Shown here: positions 1-8,391 of the stretch, one piece after another
Numbering within the stretch: position 1 is the stretch's first letter
Layout: each line of letters begins with the position of its first letter
Assembly: GCF_002218195.1 (NCBI RefSeq)
Contig: NZ_CP022336.1
Location: 2,971,001 to 3,035,000 of the forward strand
Origin: Sphingorhabdus sp. SMR4y
GTDB taxonomy: Bacteria; Pseudomonadota; Alphaproteobacteria; Sphingomonadales; Sphingomonadaceae
DNA: 64,000 bases
Reading direction: 5' to 3'
Position numbers and translations under genes: made by a program
The notes under the pieces: generated by a model
The model's database searches: none
Seen by the model: the letters and a program-made list of their open reading frames with translations, nothing else
What the model was told of the DNA's origin: nothing

Positions 1-449
1 ATCACGCCCAAGCTTGAAAGCAAAGCTGTAACTGTCCCAATAATAACACAGGTCAGTAAAACCGGAAGGCCAAGTGCAGGCAGCGTGATGCCGGCAGCAA
101 AGGCGTCCATGCTCGTTGCTATCGCAGCTGTTCCCAACGCCGATCCTGAGAGACTGGGCGCGGCATCACTTTCGTTCCTGCCCAGCGCTTCCCAAAGCAT
201 TTTCAGGCCTAAACCGCTGAGCAGAATGAGAGCAATCCAGTGATCATAGGCGCTGATCTCCGAAACAAAAGCTATTCCAAGAGTCCATCCCAGAAATGGC
301 ATGACCCCCTGCGCGACGCCAAAGGCCAATCCCGTCCGAGTGGCGTGAAACATGGAATTATGGCCTGCAGCCCCTTGAGCAACTGCTACCGCGAAGGCGT
401 CCATTGCCAAGCCCACAGCAAGAGCTAGAATGAGAAGCAGGTTTTCCAT
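1..449 (-). CDS. mntP: Manganese efflux pump MntP (partial, 3' end outside window)
   Basis: Small inner-membrane exporter of Mn(II). The visible 149 residues start at ATG 449 and run off the left edge. Two copies of the family hallmark are present: MDAFAVA near residue 16 and SMDAFAAG near residue 113, each in a hydrophobic helix, as in the internally duplicated MntP fold. The first helix begins almost at the N-terminus, so no signal peptide is expected. It lies 21 bases downstream of dmeF on the same strand and is probably the last gene of a dmeR-dmeF-mntP unit. No stop codon is visible, so integrity of the end is unknown. Confidence 0.85.
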   Translation of the reverse strand, partial: MENLLLILALAVGLAMDAFAVAVAQGAAGHNSMFHATRTGLAFGVAQGVMPFLGWTLGIAFVSEISAYDHWIALILLSGLGLKMLWEALGRNESDAAPSLSGSALGTAAIATSMDAFAAGITLPALGLPVLLTCVIIGTVTALLSSLGV

Positions 450-470
450 TCGATGCGCTTTGGCAGCCGT

Positions 471-1430
471 CTAAGCTGGATTTACTTCCACGGTGATATG
501 AGAAAGAGCAGCGGTTTTGGTTAGCCTTTCACGATAATCTGCTGGAGATCTCTCACTTTCCGTGCTGATCGCTACAATAGCGGCATGGTGTCCCGGGCCC
601 AGTTGCCAGACATGCAGGTCGGTGATCTTGTCTCCCGCTTCCTCGATGATCGAGCGGATTTTTTCTGAGACTGGGTCGCCCGCTTGCCTGTAATCCAGCA
701 TCGTTGAGCCGGTATCGCGCATCAAACCCCATGACCAGCGCGCAATGACAAGCGAACCGACGATACCCATGAGCGGGTCAAGCCATATCCATCCGTAGAT
801 ACTGCCGGCTATCAGCGCAATTATCGCCAATACCGATGTCAATGCATCGGCAAGCACATGGAGATAAGCAGCGCGTAGATTTTGGTCCCGGCCATGATGT
901 TCAGCACGATGGTCGTGGTCATGGCTATGATCGTGATGATGGCTGTCCCCATGATGATGATCATGATCGTCGCGGAGCAGCCAAGCACTAACCAGATTCA
1001 CAATGAGGCCAATGACGGCCACGAAGATTGCCTGCGGGAAGCTGATCGGGATCGGATTGGCCAGTCTGACGACACTTTCCCATCCTATCAGTAGCGCAAC
1101 CAAGGCCAGAACAATTGCACTGGCGAAAGCTGCAAGGTCCCCCACCTTGCCGGTGCCAAACGTGAAGCGGGGGTTTTTGGCATTGCGGCGTGCATAAAGA
1201 TAGGCGAGTGCAGCAATCAGCATCGCAGCGGCATGCGTAGACATATGCCAGCCGTCGGCGACCAGCGCCATCGAACCGTAGATGGTTCCTGCTGCAATCT
1301 CGACAACCATCATCACGCTGGTCAGGGCGATAACGAACCAGGTCCGCCGCTCGTTGCGCTCGTGATTTTGGCCTAGAAATGCGTGATCATGTTCGTGACC
1401 GGTTTGCGTTGCACTCTCGGAGGCGATCAT
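471..1430 (-). CDS. dmeF: Cation diffusion facilitator, DmeF-type Co/Ni efflux
   Basis: 319-residue CDF transporter, predicted to export Co(II)/Ni(II) from cytoplasm to periplasm. Six hydrophobic segments are visible. The metal-site sequences are ADGWHMSTH (58-66) in helix 2 and HVLAD (191-195) in helix 5. Between helices 4 and 5 is a very His-rich cytoplasmic loop (about 156-179, with repeated HDH and HHH) typical of DmeF. The C-terminal part with DLHVWQLGPGHHA is the cytoplasmic ferredoxin-like domain. The start overlaps the dmeR stop by four bases (ATGA), indicating translational coupling. Assignment to DmeF rather than a Zn-type CDF rests on the His-rich loop and on the RcnR-like neighbour. 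Confidence 0.88.
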   Translation of the reverse strand: MIASESATQTGHEHDHAFLGQNHERNERRTWFVIALTSVMMVVEIAAGTIYGSMALVADGWHMSTHAAAMLIAALAYLYARRNAKNPRFTFGTGKVGDLAAFASAIVLALVALLIGWESVVRLANPIPISFPQAIFVAVIGLIVNLVSAWLLRDDHDHHHGDSHHHDHSHDHDHRAEHHGRDQNLRAAYLHVLADALTSVLAIIALIAGSIYGWIWLDPLMGIVGSLVIARWSWGLMRDTGSTMLDYRQAGDPVSEKIRSIIEEAGDKITDLHVWQLGPGHHAAIVAISTESERSPADYRERLTKTAALSHITVEVNPA

Positions 1431-1702
1431 TTCAAATATGTCCGGATAACCTGAATTAGATCAGTTGCGCCCTGAGCCCGCTCCTCGTCAGTGTCCGTTT
1501 CAGGGTTCGAGACATGCTCTCGGACATGATCCTCGATTAGTTCCACGGTAAGCCCATTTACGGCTCCTCGAACCGAGGCGACAAGATTGAGGATCTCACC
1601 GCAAGGAGCCTTGTGTTCCAAAGCCCGCTCGATGGCTTCGAGTTGTCCTTTAAGGCGGCTGACGCGCGCCAGAAGCTTTTTATCATCTGATGTATGTGAC
1701 AT
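1427..1702 (-). CDS. dmeR: RcnR/CsoR-family metal-sensing repressor (DmeR)
   Basis: 91-residue all-helical DNA-binding repressor. An open frame extends upstream to 1771, but I start at ATG 1702 because the protein then opens MSHTSDDKK, matching the RcnR/DmeR N-terminus where His3 is a metal ligand. The core has RVSRLKGQLEAIERAL, a Cys in HKAPCGEIL and the AVNGL segment of the family. It should release DNA on binding Ni or Co and so induce dmeF. A G/C-tract inverted repeat lies immediately upstream of the start codon (1706-1722). The closest known relatives are RcnR of E. coli and DmeR of rhizobia. Confidence 0.88.
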   Translation of the reverse strand: MSHTSDDKKLLARVSRLKGQLEAIERALEHKAPCGEILNLVASVRGAVNGLTVELIEDHVREHVSNPETDTDEERAQGATDLIQVIRTYLK

Positions 1703-1705
1703 AGC

Positions 1706-1722
1706 ATAGGGGGCTACCCTAT
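1706..1722 (-). promoter_or_regulatory. Candidate DmeR operator
   Basis: Inverted repeat ATAGGG-N5-CCCTAT ending three bases from the dmeR start codon. The arms are perfect and the centre is G/C-rich, as in operators of RcnR/CsoR-family repressors. The position would allow autorepression of dmeR-dmeF-mntP. No Shine-Dalgarno sequence is obvious between operator and ATG. Confidence 0.55.
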
Positions 1723-1882
1723 ATTGTGAATTTTGTAAAGAGCTGGTGTTCGTAGTTTTTTGGCCGATCAACTTTGTGTGGGCCGCAATAAAAGCTGAAG
1801 AGAGCCGCTGGTGGAAAAAAACAGGATGCGAGTTGTCACCATTGCTTACATAAAATATCAGGCGTCCTGAATCGAAATTCGC

Positions 1883-2221
1883 CTATTTTGGCGCAGTATG
1901 AGCTGCTGAGACAAACTCACCAGACTTTGTGAGCACCACATAGAGCTTCCGCGTGGCGGCAGATTTGATGGCAGGATTGTCGAACGTCACTACCCAGCTC
2001 TGGGTTCCGCCAATCATCCGGGCCTCGGTTTGAATGGCTTTGGCCTTGCTCCAGCTTGACGGTAATTTGGCTTGGGTCACCAGCTTTATCACGGCGTCCT
2101 TGGCCGTTTCAGCCATTGGCTTGCGCTCGGCGCCTTGAGGCATCTCATCGTGCCGGGGGTGACCAAGGGCGGGACCGGCAACAGTGGCCAGGGCGGTAAG
2201 TGCAACTAGTAAATTACGCAT
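1883..2221 (-). CDS. Small secreted protein in czc cluster (DUF6488-like)
   Basis: 112 residues with a clear signal peptide (MRNLLVALTALATVAGPALG, cleavage near 20) followed by HPRHDEMPQ. The mature part, with SWSKAKAIQTEARMIGG and WVVTFDNP, resembles small periplasmic proteins often found at the end of sphingomonad czc operons and labelled DUF6488; that label is from memory. It is the last gene of the unit czcA'-hupE-anchor-this gene and follows the anchor gene by ten bases. The function is unknown. A periplasmic metal-linked role is inferred from context only. Confidence 0.6.
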   Translation of the reverse strand: MRNLLVALTALATVAGPALGHPRHDEMPQGAERKPMAETAKDAVIKLVTQAKLPSSWSKAKAIQTEARMIGGTQSWVVTFDNPAIKSAATRKLYVVLTKSGEFVSAAHTAPK

Positions 2222-2231
2222 TTTTATGTTC

Positions 2232-2834
2232 CTATTCTTTCAGTTCAAATTTCGAGAATTGCCCGCTGGCGGAGACGGTGATGGTGACCGGGCCTTCTGT
2301 CCGATTGCGCCAATACCAACCATGCGTGCCATCAAATGGCGCGCGAAATTTGCCGGTGGAGGAGGCTTTGGTCCCTTTGTCATAGCTGGTATATTCGTCT
2401 GAAGCGGCTCCGAATACCTCCCCATGCTGGTCATAGTTGACCTTGCTGCCGTTGGCGGTTGACCAGGAGAAATCAAATTCCTCGCCGGCCGTCATTGTCG
2501 CTTTCACTTCCCGCCCTTCGCCAGGCTGCAGAGTGAGCGTAACCTCGCCCTTCTGAAAAGTGGCTGTCGTTTCGCCGCCAACCGGCTCGGTTTGTGGCGA
2601 AATAGCTGCGCCCACAGGGATTGCGCTTTCTGCTTGCTGTTCAGCCTGCTTGCCATCGCCCATTGCCGTGAGTCCCAGCGCGCTGCCAACACCGGTCGGA
2701 TCAATGCCATATTCGGCAGGAAGGATGGCAGTCACCAGCAGGATTGCGGCGGTAGCGGCTGCAAATGCAGTTGCCTTGTTCAATTGCCGAACGGAAGGAA
2801 GCTCCGAGCGGGTAGATGTTCCAATATCTGTCAT
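2232..2834 (-). CDS. Transmembrane anchor protein of czc/HupE cluster
   Basis: About 200 residues. Start chosen at ATG 2834 (MTDIGTSTR) because AAAGGA lies five bases upstream; the open frame extends to 2879. One transmembrane helix (about residues 25-40) precedes a low-complexity linker and a periplasmic domain with VTLTLQPGEGREVKATMTAG, GWYWRNRTEGPVTITV and FELKE at the end. Proteins of this architecture are commonly annotated only as transmembrane anchor protein and sit beside HupE-like genes in alphaproteobacterial metal clusters. No catalytic motif is visible. The gene begins 10 bases after the hupE-like stop. Confidence 0.6.
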   Translation of the reverse strand: MTDIGTSTRSELPSVRQLNKATAFAAATAAILLVTAILPAEYGIDPTGVGSALGLTAMGDGKQAEQQAESAIPVGAAISPQTEPVGGETTATFQKGEVTLTLQPGEGREVKATMTAGEEFDFSWSTANGSKVNYDQHGEVFGAASDEYTSYDKGTKASSTGKFRAPFDGTHGWYWRNRTEGPVTITVSASGQFSKFELKE

Positions 2835-2844
2835 GTTAGTCCTT

Positions 2845-3546
2845 TCAAGCGACATAATAGCCGGTAAGCTGGTATCCAAAGAGCATGAAACCCGCGATCA
2901 TCAGGGCGACGTTGGCGGCGAACGCATGGCGGCCAAAACTGGCGGTGCGGCGCCAGTATCCCATCGCAATCAATATTGCACCGAGGGCCAGGAATTGCCC
3001 GATTTCGACACCGACATTGAAGGATATGAGATTGATCAACAGGCCATCGGGCGACAAGGCAAATTCCTGCAATTTCGTCGCAAGACCGAAGCCGTGGAAG
3101 AAACCGAATATCAGGACCGCAGCCTTGGTGTTGGGCTGAAAACCGAACCAGCGCTGATAGGCGCCCAGATTATCCAGCGCCTTGTAAACCACCGACAGCC
3201 CGATAATGGCATCAACCGCATAAGAGCTTATGTTCGTGCCGAGCAAGACGCCTGCAAGCAAGGTCGTGCTGTGGCCGATCGCGAACAGGGTCACATAGGC
3301 AGCGACATGCTTGATCCGGTAGAGGAAGAAGATGACACCGAACAGGAACAGCAGATGGTCATAGCCAGTGACCATATGCTTTGCGCCCAGATAGAGGAAC
3401 GCGATGATCTGCGGGCCGCTGGTTTGTTCGATGTAACCCTGATCGCCCTCTGCGACGCCGTGGGCATAGGCCGTGGTTGCGAAGGCCATGCACAATAGCA
3501 TGGCCAGCAGGGCTCTGACCGAAAATTTAGATCCGGATGTTTTCAT
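2845..3546 (-). CDS. HupE/UreJ-family membrane protein
   Basis: Predicted nickel/cobalt-type membrane permease, about 233 residues. Two in-frame ATGs exist (3558 and 3546). I prefer 3546 because GAGGA lies six bases before it and the protein then opens with a clean signal peptide ending TTAYAHG. The family signature H-x-x-x-D-H-L is seen in the MVTGYDHLLFLFGV segment. Further helices carry LFAIGHSTTLL and FFHGFGLA, also typical of HupE/UreJ_2. It follows czcA', whose stop overlaps the upstream ATG, and precedes the anchor gene, suggesting one operon. Metal specificity cannot be read from the sequence. Confidence 0.75.
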   Translation of the reverse strand: MKTSGSKFSVRALLAMLLCMAFATTAYAHGVAEGDQGYIEQTSGPQIIAFLYLGAKHMVTGYDHLLFLFGVIFFLYRIKHVAAYVTLFAIGHSTTLLAGVLLGTNISSYAVDAIIGLSVVYKALDNLGAYQRWFGFQPNTKAAVLIFGFFHGFGLATKLQEFALSPDGLLINLISFNVGVEIGQFLALGAILIAMGYWRRTASFGRHAFAANVALMIAGFMLFGYQLTGYYVA

Positions 3547-3554
3547 AAAATTCC

Positions 3555-4607
<1,053 letters not shown>

Positions 4608-4637
4608 CTATGTCACCAAATTGATGTTGTGAATTAA

Positions 4638-4695
4638 GGAGTGTTTTGGTTTCATCGTAGTGACGAAGGAACGAAGCATGAAACCAAAACACTCC
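4638..4695 (+). promoter_or_regulatory. Long hairpin sequestering the orfA start codon (IS copy 1)
   Basis: Perfect 18-base inverted repeat: GGAGTGTTTTGGTTTCAT at 4638-4655 and its complement at 4678-4695, with a 22-base loop. The right arm begins with the orfA ATG and the loop carries the AAGGA ribosome-binding site. Any transcript entering from outside the element would fold this stem and hide the start codon. This resembles known insertion-sequence safeguards against read-through expression. The same structure is at 55347-55404. Confidence 0.7.
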
Positions 4696-5052
4696 ACCGC
4701 AAAAAAGCCCGCAGAGCGGGTGGTTAAAGATATCCGCCGTGCGACCCGCCGGCATTTCTCAGCAGAAGACAAGATACGGATCGTGATCGACGGCCTGCGC
4801 GGTGATGACAGCATTGCCGAGCTGTGCCGCAAGGAGGGCATAGCGCAGAGCCTGTATTACACTTGGTCGAAGGAGTTCATGGAAGCCGGCAAACGTCGGC
4901 TGGCCGGTGACACGGCCCGTGCTGCAACCAGCGATGAAGTGAAAGACCTGCGGCGGGAGTCGCGTGATCTGAAGGAATGCGTGGCCGACCTGACCCTCGA
5001 GAACCGTCTGCTCAAAAAAAGCATGATCGCGGATGGGGACGACGACGCATGA
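4678..5052 (+). CDS. IS3-family transposase OrfA, copy 1
   Basis: 124-residue helix-turn-helix protein of the insertion element, start ATG 4678 with AAGGA upstream; a GTG at 4660 is an alternative. The HTH region is FSAEDKIRIVIDGLRGDDSIAELCRKEGI, followed by a leucine-zipper-like tail, LKECVADLTLENRLLKKS, typical of IS3-family OrfA. A run of seven A at 5014-5020 lies near the end in the register A-AAA-AAG, the classic site for a -1 ribosomal slip into orfB giving the OrfAB transposase. The stop overlaps the orfB ATG (ATGA, 5049-5052). Confidence 0.9.
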   Translation: MKPKHSTAKKPAERVVKDIRRATRRHFSAEDKIRIVIDGLRGDDSIAELCRKEGIAQSLYYTWSKEFMEAGKRRLAGDTARAATSDEVKDLRRESRDLKECVADLTLENRLLKKSMIADGDDDA

Positions 5053-6029
5053 GATATCCGGCATCGGAGAAGCTTGAGATCATCAGGATCGTCGAGCAAT
5101 CACATCTGTCAGCGCGCAAGACGCTGGATAAGTTGGGGATCCCGCACCGAACCTTTTACCGCTGGTATGATCGGTATCTGGAAGGGGGGCCTGAAGCGCT
5201 GGCTGACCGGCCATCGGCTCCAAGCCGGGTGTGGAACCGGATCCCTGCCGAAGTGCATGACCAGATCATCGATCTGGCGCTGGAACGTTCGGAGCTCAGT
5301 CCACGCGAACTGGCGGTGACGTTCACCGATGAACAGCGCTACTTCGTGTCAGAAGCCACGGTTTACAGGCTTCTGAAGGCCCACGACCTGATCACCAGCC
5401 CCGCCTATGTCGTGATCAAAGCTGCTGATCGATTCCACACACCGACCGTGCGGCCCAACGAGATGTGGCAGACAGATTTTACCTACTTCAAGATCATTGG
5501 CTGGGGGTGGATGTATCTATCGACGGTGCTGGACGATTACTCGCGCTACATCATCGCCTGGAAGCTTTGCAGCACCATGCGGGCCGAGGACGTCACCGAC
5601 ACGCTGGACATGGCTCTGGAAGCTTCAGGCTGCGACCAGGCAGCAGTTATGCACAAGCCACGGCTGCTCTCTGACAATGGCCCGAGTTACATTGCGGGTG
5701 AACTGGTAGAATATATCGAAGCACAGAAGATGAGCCATGTACGCGGCGCCCCCTTCCATCCGCAAACACAGGGCAAGATCGAACGCTGGCACCAGACTTT
5801 GAAGAACCGCATCCTGCTGGAAAACTACTTCCTGCCAGGGGACTTGGAAACGCAGATCGAGGCGTTCGTCGAACATTATAATCACCAGCGCTATCACGAA
5901 AGCCTGGGCAACGTTACGCCTGCCGATGCCTACTTCGGCAGAGCACTCGCCATCATCAAAAAACGAGAAAGGATCAAAAAACAAACCATCGAACATCGGC
6001 GCTTGCTACACCGCAAGCTTGCCGCTTAA
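5049..6029 (+). CDS. IS3-family transposase OrfB (DDE), copy 1
   Basis: 326-residue integrase-like catalytic subunit if started at ATG 5049; the frame is open upstream to 4977, allowing fusion to OrfA by a -1 slip at 5014-5020. DDE residues are visible in MWQTDFTYF, LLSDNGPSY and GKIERWHQTLKN, in the correct order and roughly the usual spacing. The N-terminal HTH-like segment is SARKTLDKLGIPHRTFYRWY. The frame is intact to the stop, so the copy is probably active. The translation is identical to copy 2. Confidence 0.92.
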   Translation: MRYPASEKLEIIRIVEQSHLSARKTLDKLGIPHRTFYRWYDRYLEGGPEALADRPSAPSRVWNRIPAEVHDQIIDLALERSELSPRELAVTFTDEQRYFVSEATVYRLLKAHDLITSPAYVVIKAADRFHTPTVRPNEMWQTDFTYFKIIGWGWMYLSTVLDDYSRYIIAWKLCSTMRAEDVTDTLDMALEASGCDQAAVMHKPRLLSDNGPSYIAGELVEYIEAQKMSHVRGAPFHPQTQGKIERWHQTLKNRILLENYFLPGDLETQIEAFVEHYNHQRYHESLGNVTPADAYFGRALAIIKKRERIKKQTIEHRRLLHRKLAA

Positions 6030-6076
6030 TATCAACCAACCAGATGGAACCAATGCTCCGTTAATTTACGCAGCCT

Positions 6077-6856
6077 TCAGTGCCAAATGTTCTGACGACG
6101 GACACTAGCATATGTCAGGACCGAGCGTCCATTGCCTGTCATCCAAACTGTAGGCCTAGGCTTATATTTGGCTCTATCGCGCGCACCTTTGCCAAGGCTG
6201 CGGCTAACGCCGGTCCGCGGGCCAACGACTGTTCCCTGTGACGACATTTTGCGGATGCCGAAGCGGTAAGCTTCTCGGGGGTCAATTCCCTTCAGCAAAT
6301 ATTTGCGGATAGCTACACTATTGCGAGCAACTTGAATGTCTACTGAGCCGTCGGGCGCCGGTTGATGGTTCTGTGACCGCTTTCGTGGCGGTTCTCCCTT
6401 ATTTTCCAAGCTTGTAATCCAGCGGGGAACGAGATCTGTAAATTCTTCGATCAATTGCTCAGGCACATGAACCTGCCAGTGAACATGATCGTGTCCGTGC
6501 TCAGGGTCTTGCTCGCGGCTATATACATAGGTCGGGGGCACGCATATCTCCAACTGCTTGCACCTAGTCCTCAACCACCGGCAGAACCGCTGGTTCCTCA
6601 GCTCTTTGAAATTGTCATGGCCCGTTTCAGTAAGATCCCAATTGATCGTCACATACATATTGAGCTCGAATTCGGCATTAACATTGCTGTTCGGATACGT
6701 CCTAGCTGACTGTTGCCCCCCAACTTGTTTTGCAAATCTCGTCGCGTGATGAAGATTGCGAGCTGCAGCACGGCTAATATACTTTGATGATTTATTTTTT
6801 TTGGGTTTTCTAGAATGTTGCACAATGATCTCTAAGTTTGTTCCTGTAATAGACAT
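6077..6856 (-). CDS. HUH-type rolling-circle Rep-like protein, 3' end disrupted by IS
   Basis: About 259 residues from ATG 6856; the frame is open to 7039, but that part overlaps an older IS remnant. Three motifs fit single-strand-nicking HUH replication or relaxase proteins: a beta-strand motif MYVTINW (67-73), an H-hydrophobic-H motif in GHDHVHWQVHVP (His124, His126), and a Tyr with downstream Lys in IRKYLLKG (Tyr186, Lys189). The last nine or so residues are encoded by the inserted IS, so the native C-terminus is altered. No plasmid partition or mobilisation gene is next to it. The Rep assignment is inferred from motif order, not from an alignment. Confidence 0.5.
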   Translation of the reverse strand: MSITGTNLEIIVQHSRKPKKNKSSKYISRAAARNLHHATRFAKQVGGQQSARTYPNSNVNAEFELNMYVTINWDLTETGHDNFKELRNQRFCRWLRTRCKQLEICVPPTYVYSREQDPEHGHDHVHWQVHVPEQLIEEFTDLVPRWITSLENKGEPPRKRSQNHQPAPDGSVDIQVARNSVAIRKYLLKGIDPREAYRFGIRKMSSQGTVVGPRTGVSRSLGKGARDRAKYKPRPTVWMTGNGRSVLTYASVRRQNIWH

Positions 6857-6963
6857 AGAGCTCTTAGGATGAGGAAGTTGCTTTACAAAGGCACGTTTTA
6901 AGCAGTGATCCAATCTGGCACAGATTTGATCTAGGTATTGGGAACTAACAAATCGAGATGCTG

Positions 6964-7205
6964 TGACGTGACCCCCAGCTTTCCTCCAGCTGGGATTAGA
7001 GCCGAGCCGCATTGTTGCGCATGAGAGCGGTTGGAGCAATGGGCTGCGTAGCGGAGCCCATAGGGCCTGGCGAAGCTATCCAGTTCAGCGGCGAACGCCG
7101 CCGGTGTTGCGTAGCCAGCGATGAGTGTGGTCTCTCATGGTTGTAGTCTTCCATCCAGGCAGCGATCTCGACCCGGGCATGCGCCACGCTGAGGAACAGC
7201 GCCAA
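6964..7205 (-). pseudogene. Remnant of an older IS3-family OrfB with right end
   Basis: On the minus strand this encodes ARVEIAAWMEDYNHERPHSS, the C-terminal signature of IS3-family transposases. After a one-base deletion the frame continues as TPAAFAAELDSFARPYGLRY. The sequence then ends near 6964 in TGACGTGACCCCCAGC (plus strand), which looks like a terminal inverted repeat of the IS407-like type. Most of the element, including the catalytic core, is gone. It is unrelated to the three intact-type IS copies in this window. Confidence 0.7.
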
Positions 7206-7320
7206 CTAATTGCTGCCCCAAAACATCCATTCGTTCGAGTTCGGCGAGCCGCCGATCACGTTTGGTGAGTAGATTACCCCGCTACCGAGGATCCTCTTGC
7301 CATTGTGGCGACCCGACCGT

Positions 7321-8391
7321 TCAGGGCTTTATCGGTTTCGGCATTGCTTTTCTTCGGAACCAAAAACTCCACACGGCCAGGCTACCCAGCAGTGCCATTG
7401 CAAAACCGGCAATAGTCTGCGCAACTTTATAGACCCTACCGCCAACCTTTGCCGCATGAAGTGGATAGGCGAGATTGAATAGCTGCAATCCGGGCGGCAT
7501 CGCGAGCGCATCTTTAGCCCGAAGCAGATTGCCGCTGGCTCCGTCGAACCAGATGATCGTGCGGCCATTATTGTGCCATTCACCCGGCCGCTTCAACCGG
7601 ATGGAAACGGGATCGCCCGTTTTTCGCGGCAGTCCGATAATACGGATAGTGGCATCAGGAAAGCGCGCTTGCGCCGCTGCCATGATGCGAGGCCAATCGG
7701 CATTATCCGCAGGTCCCGCGGTCACTTTCGGCGGTTCGATTGCCGACTCCATTTCAGCTGCGCTGGAGAAAGGCGACAGCAAAAGTTCAGCGACCGGCTT
7801 GAGCGTCATCATCACACCGGTCAACATGGTGAGGAACAGCAACGGCGCGAGTATCACGCCCATATCGCGGTGTTGCCTGACGATCGCGGGTCTTGTCATT
7901 CTGGCAGGCCATAGGCGCAGACTGAATTTCTTTCGTGTCGGCCACCACAATATCAATCCGGTAATGATGAACCCAAACCCGACCAGTCCGGCAATGCCGC
8001 TGACCGTCTCTCCCGCTTCCCCGACAAGCAGATGGTGGTGCAGATCAAACAGGAAAATTTCCGAGCGAGCCCAGATGCTTTCCCATGACGCCATGGCAGA
8101 TCCATTCGCATCGGCATAAAAGCCGCTGTCCGGTCCGGTGCGCACCGTGTGGAGGGTAATATCGCTATTGGCAAAAACGATGGAGGTCGGTGCCTGGGTC
8201 GGCCCAGCCAGAATATTCTGCGTAAGTGCGGCAAGTGTGGCCGGGTCGGTCTCCACAACAGCTTCCGCCGACACCGTGAGACGCAGCCAGGCGCCCTTCC
8301 ACAACAGCAACGCACCGGTCAGGCCGAGCAGTGCCAGCAGCAGACCGATTAATCCGCCGGCCCAACGATGGATCGACGCGACCAGCTGCAT
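7321..8391 (-). CDS. PepSY-associated transmembrane protein (TonB-receptor partner)
   Basis: 356-residue inner-membrane protein of the PepSY_TM family. An early SIHRWAGGLIGLLLALLGLTG helix, a second helix pair around GLVGFGFIITGLILWWP, a third around VILAPLLFLTMLTGVMMTL and a last one near the C-terminus are visible, with periplasmic PepSY-like segments between. The first HRW and other conserved His residues suggest haem-linked electron transfer, as proposed for siderophore reductases of this family. Its ATG overlaps the stop of the TonB receptor by one base (TGATG), so the two are translationally coupled. It probably acts on the receptor's iron or other metal ligand; the substrate is not readable. 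Confidence 0.8.
   Translation of the reverse strand: MQLVASIHRWAGGLIGLLLALLGLTGALLLWKGAWLRLTVSAEAVVETDPATLAALTQNILAGPTQAPTSIVFANSDITLHTVRTGPDSGFYADANGSAMASWESIWARSEIFLFDLHHHLLVGEAGETVSGIAGLVGFGFIITGLILWWPTRKKFSLRLWPARMTRPAIVRQHRDMGVILAPLLFLTMLTGVMMTLKPVAELLLSPFSSAAEMESAIEPPKVTAGPADNADWPRIMAAAQARFPDATIRIIGLPRKTGDPVSIRLKRPGEWHNNGRTIIWFDGASGNLLRAKDALAMPPGLQLFNLAYPLHAAKVGGRVYKVAQTIAGFAMALLGSLAVWSFWFRRKAMPKPIKP

Noticed and set aside
900-980. Short-repeat array (CRISPR-like appearance)
   Set aside because: The repeats are His/Asp codons of the DmeF His-rich loop; no spacers or cas genes are present.
2560-3498. Plus-strand open frame of 312 codons
   Set aside because: It lies opposite the HupE-like and anchor genes, which have signal peptides, ribosome-binding sites and family motifs. 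The plus-strand frame has none.
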